From Notolepis coatsorum (Eukaryota; Chordata; Actinopteri; Aulopiformes; Paralepididae), in the NCBI GenBank assembly GCA_963971535.1, contig OZ020591.1, positions 14,167,577 to 14,231,576 on the forward strand: a DNA stretch of 64,000 nt, in the 5' to 3' direction. Below are positions 24,894 to 36,254 of the stretch, one piece after another (within the stretch, counting starts at the first letter, position 1; every line of letters starts with the position of its first letter). The translations under genes and the position numbers were made by a program. The notes below the pieces were generated by a model that saw nothing but the letters and a program-made list of their open reading frames with translations, was not told the origin of the DNA and did no database searches.

Positions 24894-26495
24894 ATGGAGG
24901 TTTGTGATCAGGATATTGGTATGTCGGATCTTGATGGTGTTGACTCTGCACTAGGTTCAGAACATACTAGTGTTACTTCTGCTGGTGACTTGAGCGCACT
25001 GGGCGCTGAGCTGCGTTTAGCCTGTCTAGAGGAGAGGGCGGCTTTGCGCAGGGAGGATAGAGAATAGAGAAAGGAGGAGAGAGACAGGCAAGAGAGAAAG
25101 GAGGAGAGAGACAGGCAGGACAGAAAGGAGGAGAGAGACTGGGAAGAGAGAAAGGAGGAGAGGGACAGGCAGGACAGAGAGAGAAACAGAGAGAGAGACA
25201 GAGAGAGGGACAAAGAGGAGAAGGCGGCTGATAGGGAATTTCAATTTGCGATGAGGAAACTAGAGTTGGAGTGTGGTGACGCTAGACGTAGCGCCACTTC
25301 CTCTCCAGTACTTTCCGACTCCCAGGCACCCTTTGATATTAGCCAGCACATGTCCTTGGTTCCCCTTTTTCATGAGTCTGAAGTGGAGTTGTTTTTTACT
25401 GTGTTTGAACGCATCGCGCAGGCTCTGTGTTGGCCAGTGGGCATGTGGGCAATTATGTTGCAATGCAGGCTCACAGGGAAGGCACGAGAAGCACATGCCG
25501 CGTTGTCATTGGATGACAGCGTAAACTATGCGCGTGTGAAAAGCGCTGTCTTGCGTGTGTACGAACTGGTACCAGAAGCATACAGGCAGCATTTTCGCAA
25601 CCGCCGTAAATCTCCTTCCCAGTCCCATGTTGATTTCTCCCGGGAGGAGAGACTTAATTTTGCTCGGTGGTGTTCTGCGTGTGAAGTAGCAGACTTTGCA
25701 TCATTGAGTGAATTAATGCTTGTTGAGCAGTTCAAGGCCTATCTGCCAGACCGAACTGTGAACTATTTAAATGAGCAGAGGGTGTCAACACTCCGACAGG
25801 CTGCGATTTTGGCAGATGAGTTTGAATGGTCACACATACATGGTTTTGTACGTCCTGATGTATGTGTTGGAGGTGGCTCATTTACTCCTTGTGAGTCGGC
25901 ATTCCAGCCACGCTCACCACCGTCTAAGAGACCGGTGGTGTGCAATTATTGTAAAAAGACGGGCCATATAGTAAAAGGGTGTCATATGCTGAGGAAGCGA
26001 CAGGAGAAAAAGGGGTCAGTCCAGAAAACAAAAGGTGTGGGGGTTGAGTTTATCATGGGAAACGATATTGCTGGGGAGAGTGTGATCCCTGTGTTGGAGG
26101 TTGAAAACGCTCCATTGACTGACTTGTGTTGTGATGAATTGATTGATAATCACCCCAATGTTTTTTTTACTTGTGTTGTCACCAAGGCACAGGAAAGGAA
26201 GCAAACTCAAGCTTTGACGTTGAGTGACTCTGTCGGTGGCGAGGCTCTCGCTGAGGACAGGGGACCATCTATTGGAGAGATGGAAGAGGTTGCTGTAAGT
26301 AGCGTTCAGGGGAAGCTGGTAATTCCCAAATTTGCTGACGTATCACTACCACTGACACGTCAAGCATTGATCACTACTCAGCACAATGATTCCTGCATAC
26401 CAAGCTGGTTGGCGGCAGCGGTCAGACTTGCTGTTAGTAGGAACCCGGCCTGTGTGATAGAGGAGGGGGCGTTTCAATTGCTAGACCGGGTGTAG
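24894..26495 (+). pseudogene. Gypsy gag with internal amber stop
   Basis: One frame runs from ATG 24894 to the stop at 26495 except for a TAG at 25065-25067. The N-terminus is acidic. Residues about 60-115 form a very charged Arg/Glu/Asp repeat (possible coiled coil). A capsid-like region follows, with 'SREERLNFARWC' and 'LSELMLVEQF' resembling the SCAN-like gag domain of fish gypsy elements. A CCHC knuckle C-x2-C-x4-H-x4-C lies at 25941-25982. Shortly after the knuckle comes 'FIMGNDIAG', which in relatives follows the protease; the protease itself is therefore missing. The product would package RNA. Confidence 0.8.
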
Positions 26496-27146
26496 CAGAC
26501 TTGAGGTGTGGAGAGGACTGGAATACAAAGCGTCAAATTGTGTTGCCAATGATATGTGGACATCACATGTAAATGTTGGCACATGACCATGTGTGACCAT
26601 GTGTGGTCTGACCATTTAGGTGTGGCTAAAACTTGTAATAGTGGGGACGCCAAATCAGGGGGTGCATCCAGCTCCCCTGCGCTCCATTCCGGACATGGGG
26701 GAACCTTTTGAACATGTATCTGTCATCTGCCTGAAACGAGAGCAGAAAATCAATACATGTTGACAATTATGTGTGGTTCCACCAGTTTCCCAGAGGCGAT
26801 ACCTCTGAGGAAAATTATTGTTCTGGCCGTTACCAAGGTTCTAATTTGAGTGACACCATTTTGGGTCCTGTTGATGTTATTTTTACAGACACCATTTTGG
26901 ATCCTGACAATGTTATTTTTGTGACGCCATTTTGAAGGGAGATGGGCGCTGTGATGGTGCCAGGGAAATGTGCTGATTTTTGTTTCCCTGTTTGCTGTCC
27001 TGTTACGCGCGATGGGATGATTTTTTTTAGGAAATGTTTCCAGTTTGTTGTCTCCTGTTGACAGGTTGGTATCGGTGGAGCGGCCTATCAAAGTGAAGTT
27101 TGTTGTTGTTTTTTTTCACAACATTTGGTAATCCACGTGTAGACCC
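26496..27146 (+). other. Gypsy interior, no recognisable coding
   Basis: After the gag stop there are short related phrases 'gacaccattttgg' repeated around 26850-26935, and no retroviral pol motif. It ends at the TTAA that begins the long-TIR element. Confidence 0.45.
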
Positions 27147-28563
27147 TTAAAGGGCAACACAAAATAGTTTAAGAAGTATTTCCAATATAGTCTATTTGCC
27201 ATCCCATAGAGCCCCATTGTGAACCCGGAAATTTCAGAACCACCAAAGTTTTATGATGGATATGGATAGTACGGATCCCCAGCACTCAGAAACTGCCGGA
27301 TGCTAAGTTGTAAATGTTGGGCAACTTTTTTTATTTGCATAATTAGCCTACATTTGCATAATCGCCTAAATGGACAAATCTCAGAAACTACTTGATCAAT
27401 TTGAACAATGTTGGAGTTGTTTTGGGGGTTATTCAGGATGCTGAATCCATTTATGATACTTAAGAGAAGAAATTTATTTAACAAATTTCTACTCATTTTG
27501 GTGCAATTTTTTATGAATGTTCTGTTTATAAATGTTTCAGAAGATGCTGAATTTATAGATAATTTTCATGGAATGTTCAATTGTAAACAGAATGATAATA
27601 ATAATAACTTTAATTTGTAGAGCACCTAATGGGGTACTCTAGGTGCTTATGCTTGGTTATGGGGTAACTGCTGCAGCTCTGCCATGAGTCCACGTGGCAG
27701 CGGAGCAGTTTGCTGCCACAACTAGAAACTATTCTATTGGATTTTTGTATGTGACTGAATGAATGAATGAACACTTTATTTAACAGATTGCAGAATGACT
27801 GTGACTGTTACCTTATAAAATGTCCGCAGAACCCCAGTTCCTAGCCTTGACCTAGACTTCAGTGCGCTAATCGTTAACGCAAAACTTCCAAGTGAGTAGT
27901 GGCTAATTTGCACCATGATTTCATTCCTACGATGGCAACGAGCAACTGCAGCTGCAACAAATACAGACCCCTGATTTTCAAGGATTGTTGTTTCAATGCA
28001 AGTAAGTTGAGAAAATAGAAACAGATACACAAACTGTGGTTTTACTATCCAATAACAAACACTGAATATAATATGATCACAAGCTGTAGTAAGCTAGCTC
28101 TTAGGGTTAACATTAGCCATCCGACGGTAACTAATGTTAATGCAAGCATAGCTTAGCTATGTTAGCAATGTATGTCATGACATGAATGTGTGATTATTAC
28201 CTGCTATTACCTAGCCTCGCCTCACCAGGCTCTATCCCTCGTCACACAGAGAAGCATCAAGTTTGATTCTAAATATTGTATAGAGTATTCATATGGTACT
28301 TTTGCTCTCCTTAATTTAGAATTGTGTGATAGAAGATCTGAGGCACTGAGGCAGATAAAGAGACCCAAAAAGTAATGCAATACCAGTCAAGTTCATGTAG
28401 GATACCAATAACATGGGAAATACATGTTTTCATTGGAATAGTGAACAGCCCGTCCGAAATGTACATCCTGGCAATGTATCCATATTGCTCTGTAATGTAG
28501 AGTGTGTGGTAGTGCAGAGACGGAGGGTCCAAATAGTGCATTCTTCTTTTGTTCATTTCAGAT

Positions 28564-30162
28564 TGACATGTCAAGGAAGAAATGCCTATTCGAGCCCTGT
28601 GCGGCAAGGACAATGACTTCAAGACATCTGGACCAAAAGGCATTACAGCTTTGCTTCAGAGGAGTGAAGAGCTTGACGATTCAGCTACAACTGAGACTTT
28701 ATCGAACACCATTGCTACCCATGGTGTGTCAGCCTCTGTAGTTTGTCACAAATCATGTTATAGCTCATATACCTCTAAGTCTAGAAATGCAACCAAACGC
28801 AAACTCAGCTCATCTGATGGTCAGCTAGGGAAACATGTCTCGTTCTCATGCCTTTGAGTTTTCTAAACAATGTCTGTTTTGTGGTATCATTTGCGAACCC
28901 AAAGACACCAAACACCCTGATAGATGGAAGCCAGTGAAACAATGCCGGACTGTTGAGAGACCAGGAATGCCATCCTTCAAAAACATCATCTAGTCTAAAT
29001 GTGATGAGCGCCAGGATCAATGGGCTGAGGAAGTGGCTCTACGGGTAAATGCCGTCCTGGACCTGCATGCAGCTGATGCCCAGTATCACACCAAGTGCTA
29101 CGATGACTTCAAGAGAGTTTCCTCAAGTGCAAGTTCCCAGTGCAGACCATTTGATAGCTGTTTAGCTGCTGTCATTGACCACATGAATGCAGACAAGTCA
29201 TCAACCTGGACAGTGTCCGAATTACATGATATATATGTAGCCAACTCCGGGCACCTCTGCAGTAAGCAGATGCTATCTAACTTGTGTGACTTTTATGGTG
29301 ATGCTGTAGCTGTCATGAGGGTGGAAGGGTCCAGACTATTGTTGGTTTTAGACATTCCATGAGTAACTCACTCACTCAGTCACTCAAACTGGTAAAACGA
29401 GATAAAACCACTGCCGCTGATGAAGTTATCACCAAGCTTGTGAAGAGAGTGCAAGCTGAGGTGCAGAATATTCCCTTGCACCGTGAATATGACCTTGGCA
29501 GCTTCCAGCATGACAAGATCATACAAGCCACAAGTCCATCCCTTTTGAAGTTTGTCTCCTGTCTAGTATCAAAGGAAGGAAAAGTGACCAAACCTCACTT
29601 ACACTCGCTCAGTGCATCCAGCAGCACATCAGTGGGAGCTGGAATCAGACAACCCTGGGGCTTGCAGCAAGACTCCACCATAAATATGGTAGCGCAGAGC
29701 TGGTCAAGAATCTTAATGAGCATCGCATTGTCACCACCTACGATGAAGTCATATGCCAAATATGCTTCAGAGGACCCAGAGAAGTATCTGCGCACAGTTG
29801 GCTTGGAGAGGCAGATTGACCCCATCCACAGTTGGGGTGACCATTTTGATCTTGTGGTCTTCACACCGAACGGTCGCCGCACGACTCATGCCATGGCCAC
29901 TCAATTTGTGCAGAATCCTGTATGTATTCTGTTCCCTGGAGGAGCCACTCCTGGTGGTGGGGTCATGTCACTAAAGCTACCTCTTCTGACAAAGCTTGAC
30001 GCCAACTACTGCTTCTGCAAAGGCAATGACAGCACATGTTGCAACTCACTGACACACTCGCAGGAAAAAGAAGATGACATTAAAGTAAATTCAGAGGAAG
30101 ATGAAGACGGTGGGGAGGAGTTTGATGATGAGGAGTTTGATGATGTGGATTCAGAGTTCTGA
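28564..30162 (+). pseudogene. Transposon-borne gene family, function unknown
   Basis: The coding signal moves among frames: 28582-28857; 28838-29362 with a TAG near 28991; 29359-29600; a second frame over 29595-29760; then 29760-30162. Motifs: 'CLFCGIIC' (a C-x2-C-x3-C cluster), 'CRTVERPGMPSFK', 'CDERQDQWAEEV', 'DLHAADAQYHTKC', 'ATSPSLLKFVSCLVS', 'QTTLGLAARLHHKYGS' and 'SPNGR'-like 'TPNGRRTTHAM'. The C-terminus is highly acidic. I remember this motif order from large multicopy families of uncharacterised proteins in fish and invertebrates. The Cys/His N-terminus suggests zinc binding. Whether it is the transposase or a passenger is not known to me. Confidence 0.6.
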
Positions 30163-30334
30163 ACACGGTAGGCACTTTGTGAGTGAGAAGTTTCAGGAAG
30201 ACTTACAATCCAAAACAAGTAATTATCTACTATTATGCAGTAGGAGGAAGCGCATATTGTTATGTTGTGGCCTATATGCTTGAGTAATGTAAATACCTTT
30301 CTTTTGTTATTTCCGTTTTATTAAGCTATGTTAT
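30099..30334 (+). repeat. 236-bp direct duplication, copy 1
   Basis: It begins at the acidic C-terminal codons of the gene and runs through its stop and 3' flank to 'ctatgttattgta'. A near-identical second copy is at 30872-31107. The minisatellite lies exactly between the two. Confidence 0.9.
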
Positions 30335-30339
30335 TGTAC

Positions 30340-30871
30340 TCACCTGAACACTGACTGGTCTGGAGAGAACAGGGAGATACCCCACCTGAACACTGACTGG
30401 TCTGGAGAGAACATGGAGATACCCCACCTGAACACTGACTGGTCTGGAGAGAACGTGGAGATACCCCACCTGAACACTGACTGGTCTGGAGAGAACGTGG
30501 AGATACCACACCTGAACACTGACTGGTCTGGAGAGAACATGGAGATACCCCACCTGAACACTGACTGGTCTGGAGAGAACATGGAGATACCCCACCTGAA
30601 CACTGACTGGTCTAGGAGAACGTGGAGATACCCCACCTGAACACTGACTGGTCTGGAGAGAACATGGAGATACCCCACCTGAACACTGACTGGTCTGGAG
30701 AGAACATGGACATACCCCACCTGAACACTGACTGGTCTGGGAGAACATGGAGATACCCCACCTGAACACTGACTGGTCTGGAGAGAACATGGACATACCC
30801 CACCTGAACACTGACTGGTCTGGGAGAACATGGAGATACCCCACCTGAACACTGACTGGTCTAGGAGAACA
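30340..30871. repeat. 42-bp minisatellite between duplicated segments
   Basis: About 12-13 units contain 'cacctgaacactgactggtc' followed by a purine-rich half ('tggagagaacatggagata'). Variants lose two bases ('tctaggagaac', 'tctgggagaac'). Because 42 is a multiple of three, several frames stay open on both strands; those frames are not genes. There are no spacers, so it is not CRISPR. Confidence 0.93.
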
Positions 30872-31107
30872 GATGAAGACAGTGGGGAGGAGTTTGATGA
30901 TGACAAGTTTGATGATGTGGATTCAGAGTTCTGAACACGGTAGCCACTTTCTGAGTGAGAAGTTTCAGGAAGACTTACAATCCAAAACAAGTAATTATCG
31001 ACTACTACTATGCAGTAAGAAGAAGCACATATTGTTATGTTGTGGCCTATATGCTTGAGTAATGTAAATACCTTTCTTTTGTTATTTCTGTTTTATTAAG
31101 CTATGTT
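30872..31107 (+). repeat. 236-bp direct duplication, copy 2
   Basis: Second copy of 30099-30334 with a few substitutions and a small 'acta' insertion. It repeats the last codons and stop of the gene. Confidence 0.9.
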
Positions 31108-31394
31108 ATTGTATTAAGGAACATAGTTTGACCAGTTTTAGTGTTTTTCCAATTTGCTGTGACGTCACAGGTAGTAAATAAAATAGCGGATGCCCTTCAC
31201 ATCTGAGTCTTTGTCTTGACAACACAGATCTTTATACACCTGCCTATCTAGTATCTACTGTACTATGACAATATGACATTACCATAGGAACTATTTGGGG
31301 TCATTAGAGATATTGTAAATACATAATGTCTGTGCTATCCAAATGTAATCATTTCCTTTGTGTTTTATTTTTATTTATTTGATTTTATCCCCCA

Positions 31395-31500
31395 TCCCCT
31401 AGGGGGCTTTTTACCCCCAAATAGGCCGTTATTGAAAATAAGAACTTGTTCTTAATTAACCTGCCTATTCAAATAAAGGTTTGATGATGATGATGATTTC
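31395..31500 (+). mobile_element. Short retroposon 3' tail
   Basis: The phrase 'gaaaataagaacttgttct' followed by 'ttaacctgcctattcaaataaaggt' and repeated 'gatgat' is a familiar 3' end of fish SINE/LINE retrocopies. Only the tail is recognisable. Confidence 0.45.
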
Positions 31501-31857
31501 AGTGTCCTCTAAAACTTTCTGCACCAAAATGTGTTGAAATTTGGTAAATTCCAGTAAATATTGCAATTTCGAAACTCTTGAGTATCATAAATGGATTCAG
31601 AATCCTGAATAACCCCCAAAACCCCTCCAACATTGTTGAAATTGATCAAGTAGTTTCCGAGATTTGTCAATTTAGGTGATTATGCAAATGTGTGCTAATT
31701 ATGCACATAAAAAAATTTGCCCAACATGTACAACTTAGCATCCGGCAGTTTCTAAGTACTGGTGACCCATACTATCCATATCTATCATAAAAGTTTGGTG
31801 GTTCCAAAAATTCCGGGTTCATTGTGTTGGCAAATAGACTAATAGTCCAAACTATTT

Positions 31858-34552
31858 GCGAACATGTTATTCTCTAGAGTTCTACACACCATGGGGAATT
31901 TTATGTGTGGCTACATTTTCTGTTCCTGAACTGAGAACACTACCAGTCTACCATATGCCAAATACTGTGTTGGTGCAGGTTGTGGTTGGGGTGGGGCTGT
32001 GCCATTTGTTCTGTTTGTTATTAGGGATGCTAAACAGGAGTCAAAATTGTGTTTAGCCCTGCAAAGCTGGTGTGGTCACGGTGTGCGTGGTCCATTAGCA
32101 ATTAGCAATTAGCATTCGAGCAATGCTCGAAGAGAAGATGTTGTCTGGTTCTTCTAATTCAGGTGTGTTTGATTTTGTCTCCCAGAGTAGGGGGCACTGT
32201 GCGTCCTCGTTGGCTAGGGGAGCCCTCGCTTCTGTCCGGGGGAACATGAGGATATAGGATCCTATAAAGTGGAGAGAAGAGTGTCAGGCGCTACTTATGT
32301 GAGATGTACATTGTTGGTTTTGGATGTGATGTGCTTCATTGCTGAGAAAGACTGTTTACAACTGACGTGTATCTTCTAATCGTATAGTGGATCTCTTTCT
32401 AGTACTCGGCTGTTTGTACTCACACGTTCTGTTCAATTGTCTTATAAATGATTTGGAGTCGGAGCCAGGCGCTAAAGGTACAAAGACAGTCTGGCCGTCG
32501 TTTATTGGAAGATCCAAACAGCTTAAAGTTCTTGTCAACTTTTCTATGTCTAATCAGCGTCTGCAGCACGTCTCGATTGGATAGTTTTCAGCGTAGGTTT
32601 TGGGGGTCGTCTCAAGATGCTTTCTCCGTTTCGTCCTCGTGATCTGCTCCTGGCCTCCGTGGTGGTTCTTCAGGTCTCAGATCTGTGGTAAATATATGGA
32701 CTAGAACAACCCCTCCCCCATTGATCGAGTCCTTGAGATGTGATGTCACATGCCAAGGACTCCAATGTGATTGGTTTACCACTCTAGGAGACTGTCTCCC
32801 TCTCCAAATATGGAGGTGAAGTACTTATTTCGGGCCTGTTTTTTCAAAGACTACACAGTTATTGTTTGATCAAAATATATGAGTGAATACTTTTGTTTAA
32901 CAGATTGCAGAATGGTTATAACACAGCACAAGCACACCACTTTGCCAAAGGGATTTAGATTTGCAAAATCCCTTTTTCAAAAGTTTACATCAGGATCACC
33001 CATTTTCATTTCATAGTATTTAGCATTTTTACTAAATGAACACACTCTACTTTGCTAAATGCTTTTTACTGTTTTACTGTTCCATTCCAGATTGTGCTAG
33101 ACTATCTAAATCTTATAGTATAATTCAGATTTAGATCATTTTGGCCACAGTTTCCTTATATAATGTTTGATGCAAAACTCTATTATCTAATTAATGTTTT
33201 AGGAGAAAGGATAACAGTTTGTTTTAATCTTACTTTGTCTTATTTTAAGTTTCTAAATCCTGTGTTATTTAATTTAGTCTCTCGCTGGTAATGGTCTTTA
33301 ACTATTATTTCCTAAATTAACTAGAATTAACAATGTTATGTTTTCTCCAAATTTGAGAGGAACCTCTGTGGTTTTTCCCTTTAACAGTGATCAATTAGTC
33401 TCCTCTTTAGTGTCATTGTGCTTGTACTGTCTTGATTTGTTCTCTACTTTATCTTTTAATTAATAATTCTTTATAGTTTTTGGAGTTTAGTCTTTTGCTT
33501 CTTAATCTAAATACTTAATCTCTACACAGCTGTGCTCTGCTATTTCCTCTTACGGCCCTGCTGACGGCCCTAAACGCCCTCCGACCTTCCTGTCTGTTGG
33601 TTCTTGTTTAAGTAATGTGACCAGAAGGTTCCAACTGTAACAGGGGGGGAAGGTTTGCACAAATGCTCTGGTCTATCTTTGAACTGATCACCCACAACCT
33701 TCAGTTCTATCATTAGCATATAGTGGAGGGACTTCGTTTATGACTTTAGCAAACCACTTTGTTGGATGTCCCAAGTCTATTATTAACCAGACTGTTTGCA
33801 CACTGAATCCTATTTCCCTTAGAGATGCTGTCTCTTAAATTCATTACTTAGCACTATTGTACATTTTTGATTCAATTAATTTACGACACAACTTGAATCG
33901 CAAGTTGCAGTACTGACAGCAATGTAAAGAGCTCTACCGGCCTGCGTGGACCAAATATGTATTGTTGGCCACTTTAGATTCATCCTACACTGTGAGCTAT
34001 ATGGTTAGAGTGGTGATTCATCCTACACTCTAAGTATTAGGGTTAAAGTGGTGTTCATCCTACACTGTGAGCTACATGGTTAGAGTGGTGTTTCTTTGTT
34101 TATCCAGGTGAGCTTGATTGTGTCTTATGGCACTTATGATTATTTGTGAGTTGGATCTCACCATGTTTTGAAAACAGTGTGCATACGGTGGCCAGTATGT
34201 ACTACATACAGTTTTCACGGTTTGATGAACTCGGCCTTTCATCATGCAGGCCTTGTTTGCCAAGATGAGGTGACATATAGCCTCCGGTGATCCTGTGGTT
34301 ATGCCCAGGGACGGCCCGGTGCGGCTTCTAAGTTACTTTGTTTATATGCCTTGGGGAAGTACTGTGTGTCCATTTTCCTTTTTGAAGTTTGACTCATTAT
34401 AGTGCGCTGGTGTTTGCTGCATCGGCGGGCTGGAATTTGGATTATGTATGCATTTCAGGATTCCCAGCATAATATTTTGGGTAGGGATTAGACCCTAATG
34501 GCCTAATAGACCCGCTGCATGTGGGTGACGTCACTGCGCGTCTATTGTACAT
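31858..34552 (+). other. Gypsy interior, unassigned
   Basis: No coding motif is recognised over 2.7 kb. Around 32890-33020 lies an antisense LINE-X 3' UTR fragment ('aacagattgcagaatgg' to 'catcaggatcacccatttt'). Around 33975-34090 there are three imperfect copies of a roughly 50-bp unit containing 'gtggtgattcatcctacact'. The rest is AT-rich DNA without visible structure. Confidence 0.45.
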
Positions 34553-35125
34553 ATGTCGTTGTACATGTTGTGCATGTTTCAATTGTTATGTTGTCTGTGT
34601 TTTCCAGAACGACCATCCTGGAGCACGGTGTTCGTGTTGGGGTTGCGAACTCCCTTTAAGCAATACGCATATCAGTGTCCGGTGGCGATGAGGGAGGTAG
34701 TGAGAGGGGAGGCTCTGTGCACCCTGGACAAGGGGCTAGCTGAGCCTAGCCATGGTCCCTGGAGCTATCCTTGCCTTCTGGCTCCCAATGCTAATGTGTC
34801 TTTCCGTTTTCTGTACTACAGGAGGGTGAACGTGATAGCGGTGCCTGAATTGTTCCCGTTGTCCAGGATGGGGCCCGTCATGGCCTTCGGGATAAGGAAT
34901 GCACCGGCCACGTTCCGACGGCTAATGCGTCTGGTGTTGGGTGATGTGCCTAGGGGCATTGTGTGTGTTTTGGGTGAGGTGGTGGTCGACCGTGTGGGCC
35001 CAGAGCGGGGCCTGTGTGGTGCGGATGTAGCCCATTTGGTGGGTGATTTTGTGGAGGGAGATTTTTTGTTGTTGTTTCTGTTCTCCCTGGTATGTGGTAC
35101 TAATCTCATGTTGGGTAATAAGTAA
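34553..35125 (+). pseudogene. Gypsy reverse transcriptase relic, catalytic core lost
   Basis: This open frame of 190 codons resembles the N-terminal half of gypsy RT. It has 'LAEPSHGPWSYPCLL' near 34735-34785, 'FRFLYYRRVN' near 34805, 'LFPLSRM' near 34855 and 'MAFGIRNAPATFRRL' near 34880. The palm segment between 'LSRM' and 'MAFG' is deleted in frame. The Y-L-D-D active site is replaced by V-L-G-E (L, G, E codons at 34970, 34973, 34976). It ends close to the purine tract and 3' LTR, where RNase H and integrase would be expected, so it is a deletion remnant. It cannot be an active polymerase. Whether its openness is selected or chance is unknown. Confidence 0.75.
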
Positions 35126-35154
35126 TAATGTTTTGCTAACCCTGCAGGTTCGCT

Positions 35155-35168
35155 CTTATGGGGGGAGG
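35155..35168 (+). promoter_or_regulatory. Polypurine tract of gypsy element
   Basis: A run of G with A (near 'atggggggagg') directly precedes the 3' LTR start at 35169. In LTR elements this primes plus-strand DNA. Confidence 0.7.
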
Positions 35169-35681
35169 TGTGACGTACATGGGTATGTGGGTTGGTCATT
35201 ACCATTATTACTGTATTTATGACACCATCTGAACATCAGGTTAGTATATGTAAATATGTTATGTTTTGTATGTGATGTGTGTGTGTGTGTGCCATGATGG
35301 CTAATGCTGTCCCTTTTTCTTTCTCTGTCAGGTGCCGCCCGTCCCTACACTGAAGAGTGCTGATTGCCTAATGAATGACAGCTGATGGCAATCACCTCGA
35401 GAGGGACGGGTGGACAAATGCCTGACAGCACACACACGTCTGGGCGCCTCATGGAGTCATTTGCCAGTGACCATAGAGTTGGAGGTTGCCATTGTTTACC
35501 ACTGCTTGTGTGGAATAGTTATTACAACACTGCCCTTGAGTTACCACTGCTTGTGTGGAATAATTATTATAATACTGCCTTTGTTTCCACTGTTGTGTGG
35601 GACTGATTCATTGTGTGTTCTTGTTGTTCACACCACTTACCTGGTAGGCATTGTATTTGTGTTGGTGCAGCTACCAGGTGA

Positions 35682-35764
<83 letters not shown>

Positions 35765-36254
35765 GGCCTCTTGCCTTTTTGCCACTGTTTGTGTGGAATT
35801 AATATATATATCTATGTATTGGGCCTTCTGCCTTTTTGCCACTGCTTGTGTGGAAATATATTGTGCTGTGCACGTTGTGTACATTTGCTGGGGGATTCCC
35901 AGACTGCCAACCGCAGGGCTTGTGGTTGTGTCCTGTGACACTAGGTCACTAGGGCTTGTGTTGGCTCTTGTGCCTTACTTTATTATATTTACTTGTTTGT
36001 TCTCCCCTTACCCTTTTCCCTATTTTTTATATGTTTGTGGGATTATTTCCCCTCTTTCCTCATCCTAAATCAGTGGAGGTTTGAAGCCCTACCACAGTTA
36101 ATAAATATAATTTACCTTTTGAAAGCGCGTTTGTGTTGTTTTCCTATCTGCCGGGACCGTGCTTTAAAAGCATCTACTGAGGGGGTTGTTTTTGTTCATG
36201 TGCAGCCTGCTTCAGTTTCTATTCTATGTGGTCATCAGACCTTGGTACATGACA
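35169..36254 (+). repeat. Gypsy 3' LTR
   Basis: It runs from TGTGACGTAC to TACATGACA and matches the 5' LTR with few substitutions. The (TA)n tract at 35683-35761 is about 39 units versus about 8 in the 5' copy. 'aataaa' near 36102 is a candidate poly(A) signal. A CACAG duplication follows. Confidence 0.9.

Larger units (their letters stand above)
27151..31857 (+). mobile_element. Long-TIR DNA element with uncharacterised gene
   Basis: 27165-27465 and 31555-31857 are inverted copies about 300 bp long, roughly 80-85% identical by eye. They share blocks such as 'aaactgccggatgc' and 'gggggttattcag'. The left end reads TTAA then AGGGCAACAC, like other TTAA elements in this window; the last 14 or so bases of the right end are lost or changed. 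The interior carries a broken gene (28564-30162), a 236-bp direct duplication and a minisatellite. Confidence 0.7.
22142..36254 (+). mobile_element. Gypsy-class LTR retrotransposon in Rex1
   Basis: 5-bp duplications CACAG lie at 22137-22141 and 36255-36259. LTRs begin TGTGACGTACATGGG and end TACATGACA. The order is: 5' LTR, leader, gag, foreign long-TIR element, RT relic, purine-rich tract, 3' LTR. Protease, most of RT, RNase H and integrase are missing, so it is non-autonomous. The LTR pair is very similar apart from later insertions and a (TA)n length change, so the integration is fairly recent. Confidence 0.88.

Noticed and set aside
30326..30990. Repetitive frames of 172 and 216 codons on the minus strand
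   Set aside because: They run through the 42-bp minisatellite, whose period is a multiple of three; no non-repeat coding signal.
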